26,931 nt of DNA from Apostichopus californicus (taxonomy: Eukaryota; Echinodermata; Holothuroidea; Aspidochirotida; Stichopodidae). Location: the NCBI GenBank assembly GCA_020650975.1, contig JAIPMN010003400.1, forward strand, positions 1-26,931, written 5' to 3'. Below, one piece after another: positions 1 to 10,363 of this stretch (within the stretch, counting starts at the first letter, position 1; every line of letters begins with the position of its first letter). A program made the position numbers and the translations under genes. The notes beneath the pieces were generated by a model. The model was not told the origin of the DNA and searched no databases. It saw only the letters and a list, made by a program, of their open reading frames with translations.

Positions 1-598
1 AAAAAGGAGAGAAAAACTTCTAGAAAGTCAAAGATTGGTCACTCATATTCAAACAACACTATATCTACAGACTCATTGAAAGCATTTTTCCTGGTCCACT
101 ATTTCTTAGTCAAATTAAAGGCCTCCTAATCATGACTGAATATAATTTCCTTTTCTTTTACTTCAAATTTGGGAAAATTTATTAATATTACTAGAAGTGG
201 ACGGTGAAGTCGAATGACCTTAAAACAGACTTAGTAGTGTGGCGCTATACAAGAATAATACAATAATAATGACCATTAAACTTCAAGTGACAGTATTTTA
301 ATACCAAATATAAATTATTAATATTTAATAATAAATTTAGCCAAATATTTAACTTTTAGTATAGAGCAGTTTACCGGATTTCATGCCAAATTTACAATTT
401 AAATCACATCATGTACACTTAAATTCTGCATTATGTTAAAGATGTAATGATACAAAAAAAAAAATCTTAGATATTTCTGCTTACTTCTCTAATCGTCATT
501 GCCATAATATTTAAGGCAAAAAAATCTGCTGTTTTCAGTTTTGTAGTAGCATAATTGTACTTGATGAAAATAAGAAAAATTTGATTATTCGTCAGGCT
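1..598. other. AT-rich DNA, no feature seen
   Basis: Strongly AT-rich sequence with short A and T runs and no convincing exon, repeat or RNA gene. It is best read as intergenic or intronic DNA. Confidence 0.6.
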
Positions 599-599
599 G

Positions 600-730
600 T
601 TGTTCCACCTGAGGCCCCTCCCTCCTTTGCTGTGCCACAGGTCGCTCTCAAGTTCCCCTAGCTTTTCATTATGCGTAACCCAATATCATCATTGGCTAAG
701 ACTGGACACGTGGCATCCATTCATTCTTTT
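600..730. promoter_or_regulatory. CCAAT / inverted CCAAT / E-box cluster
   Basis: This is a locally GC-richer stretch inside AT-rich DNA. It contains CCAAT at 680-684, its reverse complement ATTGG at 691-695, and a perfect CACGTG E-box at 707-712. TGCGTAA, a bZIP-like site, lies at 672-678. Paired CCAAT boxes next to an E-box are typical of metazoan proximal promoters bound by NF-Y and bHLH factors (established knowledge). No TATA box or clear first exon follows; the ATG at 739 opens only a short unremarkable frame. The promoter role is inference. Confidence 0.25.
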
Positions 731-903
731 GGTCAGAGATGAAATGTAGGACACAAAAATCAAATTTTGTAATTTCAAAGGTTCATATCGCTTTCGCTGT
801 AATTATATATGTCAACCCTTCTTTTGTGCGTGACGATGGAAAGCTCATAATAAAGATGCAGTGGAAATTTTCATATCAATTCCACAAGGACTCTGTAATC
901 GTT

Positions 904-927
904 GGCAGCCCTTCTTCACGGGCTGCC
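904..927. other. Perfect GC-rich hairpin
   Basis: GGCAGCCC at 904-911 pairs perfectly with GGGCTGCC at 920-927 around the 8-base loop TTCTTCAC. It is the most GC-rich stem noticed in the window. It is not the metazoan histone mRNA 3' hairpin, which has a 6-bp stem and a 4-base loop. Its function is unknown. Confidence 0.6.
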
Positions 928-930
928 TAA

Positions 931-2100
931 TGACGCGAGAGGTGCATCAGTGCTCATCTTGGGAAAGGGGTCGTTTGATTCTCCTCTTTCAAGTGGTTGA
1001 GACTTAGCTGTTTTCTTTTTCCATTTTCTGAGTTCAATTTAGGATTTACGACTCATCTAGTTTTGACATTAAAATATTTATCTCAAAGGACACTGAACCA
1101 GTAACTATCTGGGTAATACCAACAAATATTATTTTGACAGAAATTCCAACAGAAATGGTGCCAAATTTTTTATACTCTACGACACACAGATCTTATAAAC
1201 AGACGAACGAGATTTTCTTGCGTGCACGGTTTCGAGATGATGGGTAGAACCGTAAATAATATCGAGCTTTATTTACCGTGGAGAATTAGCCCACATGAAA
1301 TTTTGTGGAGCTAAACTGTATATGCATTTAGGTCAAATGGAAGACTTTATAACGAAAAGTGCCTGAAAATGTGTCTGTTTGATTATAAGAGTTTTCCCTT
1401 AAGCATGTGTCATGGTACACCGTTGAATCAATTTAATGTTCCCTTATGAAAGGGTTTTTACATTGTCGCAAGGACTTGTGTGTGTAACCTTATAGCGTCT
1501 ATATCTGTTTGCTGGGAATTGGGTTACATTTTGGTGTGGCAAGATTATTTTACCGTTAAATGTTCAAGAATTAATAAAGTCACACACTAACAGAGGTTTG
1601 GTCCCTATTAGGTGCATGGGCAAACAGATCTGATGTTTCTAATAGTAAATTCAACAATATTGAATTTAACAAATTGAGAAAGTAATTATAGTGTAGAAAA
1701 ATGTGCAATGGTTCTGGGCAACAAGTACAATAGTCGAAATTTACCAATAGTAGTATCGCATGTATGAAATAACATATCTGTAAAAAAAATAGTAGGAAAT
1801 GCCCGCATGGAAATTTTAGCGTGCTAAAATATTTTTTGCACTGTCTACGGCCAGATTTGAGTGTGGAAATGTAAAGTTATAGATTATAATTTACAAAAAT
1901 TGTACAGATGTGCTATAATGCTAGAGTACCTTGGATTTTAGTGGCTGACCTTTAGTGGCCGGGTCGTAATGGGTATATATCAAAAGCTGACAGGGACTAC
2001 TAGCTTTTCACAACGTGATTGAAAAATGAGCTGAGTTGGAAATATTTAATGATTTAATAGATAATTATATAGAGCGTTATAGTGATAAAAGTATCAGTGG
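931..2100. other. AT-rich DNA, no feature seen
   Basis: No open frame of interest, repeat array or RNA gene was found on either strand. Several AT-rich patches and short A runs are present. Confidence 0.55.
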
Positions 2101-2174
2101 GAGCTGATTAGTTAGGTGAGGGAGGGGTAGGAGTGGGGGGGGTGGTGTGGTAGAGGATATTGAAACCGGGACAT

Positions 2175-2385
2175 GAAACAAGAATGTCATGTTGTGTGTG
2201 CAACCTTTGTTTTATTGCATGCATTGTTCATGATTTTTTTTTCTTTTCTTATTGTCTTTGTACGGGGGGTCTGCCTCGTAAGAGCCTCGGCTTTCTCAGA
2301 CCTTCTCCACTTGTCACATACATTTTCTTCTATTATTGTGTAATATATTTTGAATGTGGAAACAATAAATGAAATGAAATGAAAT
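2175..2385 (+). mobile_element. 3' end of a non-LTR retrotransposon (LINE) with (GAAAT)n tail
   Basis: The segment has the layout of a LINE 3' terminus. A T-rich stretch (about 2225-2260) is followed by a GC-richer hairpin-forming block at about 2270-2302, in which GTCTG near the start can pair with CAGAC near the end. A conserved-looking tail with ACAATAAATG then leads into three GAAAT units at 2371-2385. Short tandem 3' tails instead of poly(A), preceded by a hairpin, are known for CR1/L2-type elements, and I recall similar ends as common in marine invertebrate genomes. No reverse transcriptase sequence is present, so this is a 5'-truncated copy. The 5' border and target-site duplication could not be fixed. 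Clade assignment is inference. Confidence 0.6.
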
Positions 2386-2508
2386 ATGTCAAGAACCAAA
2401 CAGGTCTCTGACAATTCCAGCACTGAGCTCTAATTGTCTGATATAGAATGAAGCCAACAATTTTCACTATTTTCATGGTTACGTAACAGGTTGGTACAGG
2501 GAGGATTT

Positions 2509-2524
2509 GGGGGGGGGGAGGGCA
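2509..2524. repeat. G homopolymer run
   Basis: Ten consecutive G at 2509-2518 followed by AGGG, one of a dozen or so long G/C runs in the window. An 8-base G run also lies at 2135-2142. Confidence 0.9.
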
Positions 2525-2760
2525 TTGTGGTGCTACCTTGCCTGTCCTTCACAGGTAGTACAGTACCTATAGTGGCTATAACGCCACATCGTTGCTGATA
2601 CATTTGTAAATTAGTCATGAAGATACCCAATCTTCCTATCTCTTTCCTATTCGGGTTAAATTTGCAACATTTTATCTGCAAAAAGGGAGTACACTAGAAT
2701 CTCGACTCGGAGAAGTCTACTTCTGTAAAGTTGAGTGGTCCCCCTGCTCTTCAGGTGCAT

Positions 2761-2779
2761 GGGGGGGGGGGGAGGGGAG
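2761..2779. repeat. G homopolymer run
   Basis: Twelve consecutive G at 2761-2772, then A, then GGGG. The run could form a G-quadruplex or slip during replication. Confidence 0.9.
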
Positions 2780-3860
2780 TGAATTGGATTTGAAGGGTAT
2801 TTTACGTACGTTGATTATCAATAGGGATGGTCAAAATCCAACTCAACAAACTTGCCATATCTCGGTAAGACCGTATAGGCGACAACGGTTAACAGCAGAG
2901 TTACTGCACTACTTACAATGAACTGTCAACTGTTTGTTTTCTTGACTCAATCAACCATCAAGAAAAGTTTTACTGTTCTATTTATTACAACCTAAGTAGC
3001 CAGAACACTAATAACCTAATTGACTCACTCTGTCAATTATTAAACTCTCGCTGATATGCTGATACATACGACATAGAGAAAAAAAGAAAAAAGAACAAGA
3101 ACAAGGCAGAGCAACTGAAGGCATAAACAATATCCTAAGTCCTAACCCTATTTTTGCGACATATTTAACACCCTTTCTAATAACCCCTCCCCAGCCTACC
3201 ACCCTACACACTCTTACCAGGGAGCTAACACACTGTGCCAGTTCTCTTCGTCTACAGTACAGCGTGCTCCATCCTTGCTACTATACATATATCATGCTAA
3301 TTTCAAAACGATATTGTTACAGTAATGTTTTTCCCATCTCATCTGTTCTGCATTAAACTAGCTTTTATCTTGTATTTTAATACTTGCGAAGTGATTGATG
3401 ATTAATTAAGTCCCTTCACCTGTTTTTTGGTTCTATTCACCCAAAAACATATAGAAGATTAGAAAAGACATACATTTGATGGATGTGTCTAGAAGAGACA
3501 AAACAAAAACGTCGAAGGCAATATTTATTACGTTGGTGGAAAGGATACACAATAGCCTTCATCTCCGTCAAGTGACAAGTAATTAATCTAATGTTTAACA
3601 AAATTAAACAGGCTGCCATAGTGACTCATTCATGTTTTTTTTCTTCTTTTCTTTCTATTTTCTTCTTTTCTGTTTTGGTGTCGCTTTTCCTTTTCTCATC
3701 TGGAGGTTGTCGTCAAGACGGGTAGAATTTGTTAAACAGATCTACTGACTGAATTAATAATCCCCATTCTTCACGAAGTGGATGTCAATAGAATCTACCT
3801 TTAAATAATTAAGACTGATTCAAAATGATGAAATATATCATCGTTTGGTTATATTGATTA
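2780..3860. other. Non-coding DNA, no feature seen
   Basis: Mixed AT-rich sequence with a polypyrimidine stretch at about 3636-3690. Only short open frames of ordinary composition occur. Nothing further is supportable. Confidence 0.5.
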
Positions 3861-3883
3861 CATGAGTTAAAAAACAACTCATG
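3861..3883. other. Small perfect hairpin
   Basis: CATGAGTT at 3861-3868 is the exact reverse complement of AACTCATG at 3876-3883, with a 7-base A-rich loop. It may be a chance palindrome. Confidence 0.5.
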
Positions 3884-4259
3884 AATATTAAAATATATAT
3901 ATCTTTAAGAGGATTGTAAAATTGTAGATCTATATGTTTCTATAATTGAGGAAGGATAAAAATGTGCTTGAAACAAAATTATATTCGACAGGTGGATTAA
4001 AACTCAGTAGCACTTATTATTTTCCAGCTTGCCATCATTATTGTTGTATTGGCTACATAATGTGCTGTATGTTCTTTGTAGAGGCAAAGATAAGACAAGC
4101 CCTTAGTCATGATCAAATAATATTAAAAGCAATTTTCAGTTCTTTTGGTAATGAGAATTATATTAATACTCAGCAGAGTTGTCTAATGTAATTGATGATT
4201 GAGGTGGTTTATTGTACTACTGCTATAGATTGTACTTATACAGATCAGGGCAGTGATCT

Positions 4260-4535
4260 TGAGATGGTGGGGTTGTAATGCAATGGGGGAAGGGGGAGTG
4301 GGAGGGGAGAGGGAGGAGCTTAAGGTATATACATCGTCAGAAGTTTTCATAATTGCTCTTTTAATTTCCCTTAGACCTTGGGGAGGGGAGGGGTGTGGTT
4401 TAGTTGGAGTTAAGGGATCTTGAGAGGGATGCAAAAGAGATTTAATTAGTTGTAATTTGTAACTTAAGTTGTCACATGTTGATTTATAGCAATAGTTCTT
4501 CTGGCTTGACATGAGGGAGTGGGGAGGGGTTTATA
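4260..4535. repeat. G-rich low-complexity patches
   Basis: Interrupted G tracts at about 4266-4316, 4379-4398 and 4514-4530 sit in otherwise AT-rich DNA. They keep the minus strand open (proline- and serine-rich) for about 110 codons by composition alone. This is not evidence of a gene. Confidence 0.7.
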
Positions 4536-4782
4536 CCAGAGGTGGAAATTTATGCTAATAAAAAGGATTAAAAAAAAGAGAGATTTTCATTGTTGTTTGA
4601 CTGTCTCTAATCTGTCCAAGTCAATTTGAAGTTGCATTGTCTTTTCTTTCACCAATTTAAAATATCCCACAATACAACCTTTGACCTCTACGAACTCTTC
4701 ACAGGACAATTAAGACTCGAAACAACACATCGAAGAAACTTATTATCCTCTCTATTCCCACCATCCCACCCTGCCTATAACT

Positions 4783-4803
4783 CCCCCCCCCCCACCCCCT
4801 CTC
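4783..4803. repeat. C homopolymer run
   Basis: Eleven consecutive C at 4783-4793 continue into ACCCCC and TCTCCC. Confidence 0.9.
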
Positions 4804-5300
4804 CCAGTTACATCAAAGTGTCGGACCATTAACCACATTGCTCGGGAGATTCTGACATTAAAATAAATATTTGGGTCAGTATGCAAATAATACTAGAGCT
4901 TGTAGTTATGAAATGTAGTCAATTTCCTTTTCGCAAGTATCAATACAAATAATTATTTAACTGAACATTTTTCCCTGTTCTTTTGATTTTGGGAAAAAAA
5001 ATATTGGGGGGAATGCTTAAAGTGAAGAGTCTAGGTTATAAATGCAAAGTCAATTCACCTGTATCTGAAGGTCCAAAGCATTTGGATCTGCTATAGGGAC
5101 AACTTTGTTTAACAATCGAAGCACCCCTATATGACCCACAACATACAACCTTCAAAATTGCGACTATTGTATAGTAACTTATGTCATCTCTATCAAGTTT
5201 TGTCATATCTCAAATCTATGACTAAAAATATCCAGAGAAAACTTAAATGTCGACACAATTCCTACCGTCATCGATATTGTTCTAAAGTGACACAGATGAA
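4804..5300. other. AT-rich DNA, no feature seen
   Basis: AT-rich with an A run near 4993. An open plus frame of 137 codons starts at 5131 and runs into the dispersed repeat that follows; its composition is not gene-like. Confidence 0.5.
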
Positions 5301-5301
5301 T

Positions 5302-5425
5302 GTCATGAAGATAACTTCTCCAAACAGCTTAGAAACCAATCTTATTCCATTTGGGAGATATATTTTCACAGAATTAATGTTCCTTCACATGCCAAGGCTG
5401 CAGTCTTTGTCAAGTCTAAGTATGA
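5302..5425 (+). repeat. Dispersed repeat, copy A
   Basis: This block aligns in the same orientation with 16530-16644 and, inverted, with part of 16930-17041. The best shared core is AATCTTATTCCATTTGGGAG (5338-5357), followed by ATAT. The copies also share an upstream GTCATGAA, then AACTTC..CCAAACAGCT. Further downstream both A and B carry TCAAGTCTAA. Copies differ by many substitutions and small gaps, as expected for an old interspersed family. No terminal repeats or coding capacity were recognised, so its class is unknown. Confidence 0.65.
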
Positions 5426-5544
5426 ATGTATGTATGTATTTTAGATCCTCCTGCAAGCAGCAAAATCCATCATTGGCTAATCAAAGCTGCAAGCTGACCG
5501 AAGTCAGTCTCGTAGATGACAATGGGTTGGTGGGTCCCCTTTAA

Positions 5545-7500
5545 ATTGATTCTGTGTTTGACCTTACATTTAAGTTGTATTTGCTAAAGAAATAACAACA
5601 ATGAAGGGGGCCTCCTAAACAATTCATAAATTTAAAAGATAAAGACATTATGTTGTTGTACTTTAAATTAAAACAATTCCTGAAAACTTTAATTGAACAG
5701 AGACAAAACGAAAATTTCTAAAAAAACCTTTCTGGATGACCTGTCCTCTTGGGTGGTGCATCACTTTAGCACCAAATGCCTGAACTATTTTTGTTGCTGC
5801 TTTGGTAGAAATTGACCCAGCATTCATATCTAAGAAAATATGAAAGATTCTAGAAAGCAGAAATCCAGCAGAAAACGAACTAATTCCTTCTCCAGTGATA
5901 ACTCTTAAAATTTATAGCAGTCTAGTCCGTGCATGGTTAATTGGTATTTCCGCTACAATGACTTATAAATACATGCAGATGTTTATAATTATGGATTTGG
6001 TTCACTGGTAGGGCAGGACAGAGTGAATTAATGCATGGCTTTGATCTTATCAAATTTGATATTTGTTAATATTAGCAAAATTTACTTGATCGCTCAAATG
6101 GCAACTACTCTGTATCCAGTGTCATGCACATGCAGGATTTCCAAGGTGCTTGGAGGTTTCTAAATTCCAAAATTTCCCGACTGAGTTTTTGGGTTAGTAA
6201 GGGGTATGAACAAGGGGGCATGAATAAGGGGCATGCACAAGACGAACAACAGGTTTACTACAGTAGGGTTTGTCTGTGGGGTTGTTGAATGCGACTCCCA
6301 GGTAGGATTAGGTCCGTAAACCTGACAAAATTCGAACTTGAGATGTCAAAATGCATTCAGAGGAAAATATAGATGATAAATTAGGTCCATATAAACCTGT
6401 GCCAATATGTTTTGCCCCAACTGAAGATGAAGGTGTGGGGCCAGGTGACACATGCCCACACACCCCTCCCCCCTCCCACGCCTTTTTGTTCATGCCATGC
6501 ACTGACAGTATCTGCATGGAGATTAACCCATTAATAATCCATGTAACTTATTTCAAGTTTTTCCCATTATGCATATCAAATTATGGGTTTGCATTTTTGC
6601 TAGATCTTGAGGGGCAATGGAAGCAGTAATTCATATACAATCTGGCTATTTTAAGGTTATTTGTCTTGATTCACCAATATATTTCACATAGCCACTAGTG
6701 ATATATTAGCTGTGGCCACTTATAAAATACTGCAATAGATCATAATGCTACTGTAGTTCGCTCCTAAATAACCATTAGAGGGACACTGTTGCATCCCTGT
6801 GGACACTATATCGTCCCTTTGACTTGTAGAATACAAAGGGTCCCGTTGTAGTATTAGTGTTATTTTGGAAAGTTTAAAATGTTTACATGTGGTGTTATGG
6901 AAGAGTGTCCAGGCCAGGCTAAAACATTTTAGTTTGTCAACCTCCTCGTTCACCCTCATTATAAAGGCAAAACAAATAATTCTGTAGGATTAGTATAGTT
7001 AGTAATAAGTTTAATTGTGAGCAACATGTTTCCTGTCGGTCAATATAGTATTGATATGTGTACATTATTGAATCTACCGCTACAGCTTTACATGGAAATG
7101 TTCTTTTTTCTTTCCTTCCCTCATTTTCTTCCATAAATTGCAAGGCCGCTAATGCTATATTATAATATGACAATCAATGCATGAGTAACTATAGTGTCCC
7201 TCTGTGTGCAGGCCTGTCTTGAACACATCAAATATTATTGACTCTAATTATTATTGGTCCTGGTTATTGTTAATTTCCTGAGATAATTTCAAACTTTGAA
7301 ATGATCACAGATTCACTGGACTGTATTTTCTTTGTTTCAGTCGTTAATTAACGTAAATATATCTTTGTCTGTCTAAATAGTTCATCTGAGCTACAGTTGG
7401 GTCTGGAATAATATTTTCGGCCATTTAGTGCATGCATCATTTGGTACCTGGCATTATAACGGTCAGAATTGGTTTTAATAATTCAGCGTTTGGTAATTGT
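5545..7500. other. Non-coding DNA, nothing strong
   Basis: AT-rich sequence with short open frames only. An 11-bp inverted pair, AGAGGGACACT at 6777-6787 and AGTGTCCCTCT at 7192-7202, is the only structural oddity. It lacks matching target-site duplications. Confidence 0.5.
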
Positions 7501-7504
7501 GCTT

Positions 7505-7680
7505 GGGGACAAAGATTGCAATCTGGAAGGTTGAAAAAGGGAAGGAATATAAGATGGGTGCGGGAATGTGCGTGGGACTGAATGTTTGGGGGGAAAGGGG
7601 TTGTGTAGAGTCACTTCCGGTTTGGAGAAGTGCTTAAATGGGGAGAGGGTTTGGGGAGGGGCTCAGGGGATTACGGATCA
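7505..7680. repeat. G-rich low-complexity stretch
   Basis: Repeated interrupted G tracts (for example about 7588-7602 and 7639-7670) give strong G skew on the plus strand. It lies just upstream of the best candidate exon, but no link is shown. Confidence 0.6.
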
Positions 7681-7931
7681 ATGGTACAGTCTTGATCATA
7701 ATCACCTGATGTTGCCATTATAAATTATCATTTTTCCTTTAACAGAAAAACCAGCCTCCAGCCTTTGTCCACCTGCCTAAAATAATTATGACATTAATTA
7801 CCAATAATAGCCTGCTGAATTTGTGATGGAAATTCCGTCAGAATTGCAAATGGAACATTCGCTCTTGAAATCCCCACATTGATTCACAATTTCTGGGATA
7901 TACGTGTATTGAGTAACAAGTGTGGAGTCTG

Positions 7932-8132
7932 ATGCAGGTTAGGCAGTGTGGGCGACTAGTACTGTATGTGTTAGTTACTGTCAGTGTCATATGGCTCGGC
8001 CCTGAATGGGGTAGGCACAACAAAGAAACACTTCATTCTAGGAATGACACCATCCACCAACTATGGGATTTCACATATCACAGTGATCAGGTCAGCGATT
8101 TAAAACAGTTCAGGCTTATTTGTAATCTGGAG
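7932..8132 (+). CDS. Candidate first coding exon with signal-anchor-like N-terminus
   Basis: The ATG at 7932 opens a frame with an in-frame stop only a few codons upstream. The encoded start has two basic residues (R4, R8), then a hydrophobic run at about residues 9-23 rich in L, V, I and Y. A polar segment with an N-glycosylation sequon (N38-D-T40) follows. That order (short basic tail, single membrane segment, polar glycosylatable stem) is the layout of type II membrane proteins such as Golgi glycosyl- and sulfotransferases; no family was recognised. After 67 codons a splice-donor-like GAG/GTACCT occurs at 8132/8133 in phase 0; the frame itself stops shortly after. The start context is weak (C at -3). 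It could be a chance open frame, or an exon joined to the segment at 8590. Confidence 0.3.
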
Positions 8133-8589
8133 GTACCTGGTTAATCGGATCCTTTCTATTACCATAAATCAGTATGTAAATTAAGTTTTTTGCAATTTTT
8201 CTGTTTTTTTTTAAATTATGTTTCAGTTTCCAGGTGTTAATTTGCTAAGATACAGTTATTTTGTATATGTTAGTTGAATTTTTTCCTTCAATTTAAACCG
8301 GATAATAAATAATACAGAGGAACTATGTGCACAAAAAGGAACATTAGGCCTACAGGTAACAATAAATATCTGGGATGTAATGTTCACTAATTTGGATCCT
8401 CTATGTAAAGTTAAATGGGGTTAATTTCTTGGAGCCCTGTTTTGCCGGCGACTTTATTAAAACTGAAGCATTAAGCATTAATTGACTCTCCTACATTGTT
8501 TTAATCTAAAAAGGTTCAAACCCGATCACCAATGGAGTGGAGTTTTAAAGCTTGCAATTTCCAAAAGAAACAGATTTAGAAATTTACAG

Positions 8590-8781
8590 CAAGAATGGAA
8601 CTTTGTCGATGACTTATATAGAGCACCTCGGATCCGAGTCTTCGGTGAGATATATATACCTTCTTTTTCTTTGAGTGTTAATTGCCAAAGTCTGAATTTC
8701 ACACATCCACTCGAATTAATGCCAAGATGTAGGCCAGTTTACAGGGTTGTAGAAGTAAACAACATCATGGCCTCTTGCTAG
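8590..8781 (+). CDS. Candidate downstream exon, partner of 7932-8132
   Basis: A 99-codon open frame covers 8482-8781, preceded directly by an in-frame TAA. Inside it, TTTACAG at 8583-8589 is a possible 3' splice site that enters in phase 0, matching the phase-0 donor at 8132. Joined, the two would give about 130 residues. The opening part is polar with aromatic and charged residues (EWNFVDDLYRAPRIRVFGE). It holds a further donor-like CG/GTGAGA at 8644/8645, so the exon may instead end there. The frame later has an NFT sequon and ends at TAG 8779-8781. The splice site lacks a strong pyrimidine tract. No family recognised; the model is inference. Confidence 0.22.
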   Translation, partial: QEWNFVDDLYRAPRIRVFGEIYIPSFSLSVNCQSLNFTHPLELMPRCRPVYRVVEVNNIMASC

Positions 8782-9063
8782 ATAAAAATCATCTGGGACT
8801 CTTGATGAGTCACATAGTGATGAAAACGAAGCCAAAACAAGGAGTAAAAACTATCAGGAAAAGTGTTCCACCCACCTAACCTAACTTAATCTTCATGCAC
8901 TGTTCAGGCCTCCCAATGATCTCTGCACCGAAGAGTACACTTTTGATTGCGAATTACTGTTGTTAACACCTCAAAATGTAGTGTAGTTTTGTGGCGCGAA
9001 TGTGGCGCATTGGTAATCCGTTGTTTGAATTAGCTTAGTTGAAAATACCGAGATGCTGTATGC
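8782..9063. other. Non-coding DNA between candidate frames
   Basis: AT-rich with a few CpG sites near 8995-9020. On the minus strand, the frame of the 9064-9219 candidate stays open for about 29 more codons past its TGA. Nothing else is seen. Confidence 0.4.
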
Positions 9064-9219
9064 TCAATCTTGTTTTTGGAAATTGTTGGGAGGGGTATCA
9101 CTTTGCTGGGGATTATAGGGAGATTGCACTGACACTGCATTGACGATGTCACTTGGCGCGATCACTACTTCAAGCAACTTAATGAACTCCTGATTTGCCA
9201 ACGTCTTGTCCGGTGGCAT
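9064..9219 (-). CDS. Candidate small ORF or first exon, 51 codons
   Basis: On the minus strand an ATG at 9219-9217 follows an in-frame TAA only two codons upstream, so the frame begins at this ATG; A at -3 gives a fair start context. The 51 codons end at TGA 9066-9064. The peptide begins MPPDKTLANQEFIKLLEVVI and is well mixed: acidic and basic residues, then a hydrophobic helix-like part, ending in a Pro/Gln/Asn-rich tail. Third codon positions look GC-richer than the surrounding DNA, and several CpG-containing codons (CCG, ACG, GCG) are used, unlike the AT-rich background. Possible donors lie inside the frame (for example AAA/GTGATA), so it may be the first exon of a longer gene. Alternatively it is a stand-alone microprotein or chance. 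No family recognised. Confidence 0.28.
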   Translation of the reverse strand: MPPDKTLANQEFIKLLEVVIAPSDIVNAVSVQSPYNPQQSDTPPNNFQKQD

Positions 9220-9384
9220 TTTTTAACCGATCAGAATCGTTGTAACATTTTCTATCACTCTAAATCTGCTTCAAGAAAGTCAATATTAGGAACAATGCTG
9301 TTGAAACCCGCAAGCAAACGTGCATATTGCAAATTGTATATAGGGAAATCTGCTTAATGAATGGGTTGAGACTTTCTCTTCTAT

Positions 9385-9397
9385 CCCCCCCCCCCCC
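9385..9397. repeat. C homopolymer run
   Basis: Thirteen consecutive C. Confidence 0.9.
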
Positions 9398-9655
9398 AAT
9401 TTTCTGACAAAAGTGAGATAATTTGGTTTTTCGTGCCCAGGTATTTTTTTCGTGGGTGACTTTTCTTAAAAAGTATTACTGGTCGTGAATACAATCTCCA
9501 CATTCATTGATGGAACTTAGGCAATGCAAGATCAATATATAAGTTAAACACAGCTAACCGAAATTCAGCCCTACTGCCATCATGTAATTCAAACTGACCA
9601 TTGAGCCACTATGCCTCATTTCATCAAATCATTTGAAACTATATTGGTGGAATGT

Positions 9656-9674
9656 GGGGGGGGGGGGTGGGGGA
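9656..9674. repeat. G homopolymer run
   Basis: Twelve consecutive G at 9656-9667, then T and GGGGG. It lies only about 260 bp from the opposite-strand C run at 9385-9397. Confidence 0.9.
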
Positions 9675-9752
9675 AGTCGGCTTCAGCGACCGTTATGGCC
9701 ACAACATATAATACTGGATTCGCCCATGAGAGCTCAAGAAGATCAGGAGGAG

Positions 9753-9766
9753 CTGGACATGTCCAG
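9753..9766. promoter_or_regulatory. Perfect palindrome containing a p53-family half-site
   Basis: CTGGACATGTCCAG is its own reverse complement. Its centre GGACATGTCC fits the p53/p63/p73 half-site RRRCWWGYYY exactly. No second half-site was seen within the usual spacing, so a functional response element is doubtful. Confidence 0.25.
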
Positions 9767-9829
9767 GAAAATTAAGATGGTAACCCTGATATTGGAAGTA
9801 ATATGTTCCTTGCACTATGATTGAGAGAA

Positions 9830-10280
9830 CAACACACACAGTGTTTTGAAACAGCAGTAGACTACTACCATACTATTGGATACATATTATATTGGGTAGA
9901 TATAATGTACCAGATGCTAGTCCTCAATAACTCCAACCACTGATAACCTAATCATTAAGCGACATGCTAATTAACTGCCTCTTGAGAATTCATATAAATC
10001 TACATGCTGTGACTGAAGTTCAGTCCAATTTCAACTGCAATCGTAGTATCTGTTCGGTTCTTACCATATGCGTGAATGTGCATCTCATAAGGAGATGACA
10101 ACATTGCCAAACGTTTCTGACAGTCACTTTTTTGGCACTCCTTAAATCGTTTAGTTTCTATGACTAAGATATAGCCTGTACTCTAACTCTCTTCAATCGC
10201 TAGTAGCCTAGCTACTCTTGGGAATAGACAACCCTATTCCCACTCACTGAATTCATTTCACCACAAGCTCATTAAGCCGG
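9830..10280. other. AT-rich DNA, homeodomain-like sites only
   Basis: The stretch at 9950-10030 has several TAAT/ATTA cores (for example CTAATCATTAAG, GCTAATTAAC) of the kind homeodomain proteins bind. Such sites are frequent by chance in AT-rich DNA. No gene seen. Confidence 0.4.
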
Positions 10281-10363
10281 AGTTTTGTTTCCCCCAAGAT
10301 ATATCAATTTTCTTAAACCAAATCCGACTGACTACAGCTGTGTTTTTTCCCTTTTTCCTTGTA

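Noticed and set aside
739-930. 63-codon plus-strand frame after the CCAAT/E-box cluster
   Set aside because: No gene-like composition, and its end runs through the 904-927 hairpin.
4183-4512. 109-codon minus-strand Pro/Ser-rich frame
   Set aside because: Open only because of G-rich low-complexity DNA on the plus strand.
5131-5544. 137-codon plus-strand frame
   Set aside because: Much of it is a dispersed non-coding repeat; composition is not gene-like and no domain is seen.
6777-7202. 11-bp inverted pair AGAGGGACACT / AGTGTCCCTCT as a possible MITE
   Set aside because: No matching target-site duplication and no extension of the arms; chance is sufficient.
8510-8522. GGTTCAAACCC resembling a tRNA B box
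   Set aside because: The flanking bases cannot pair as a T stem, and no A box or acceptor stem is present.
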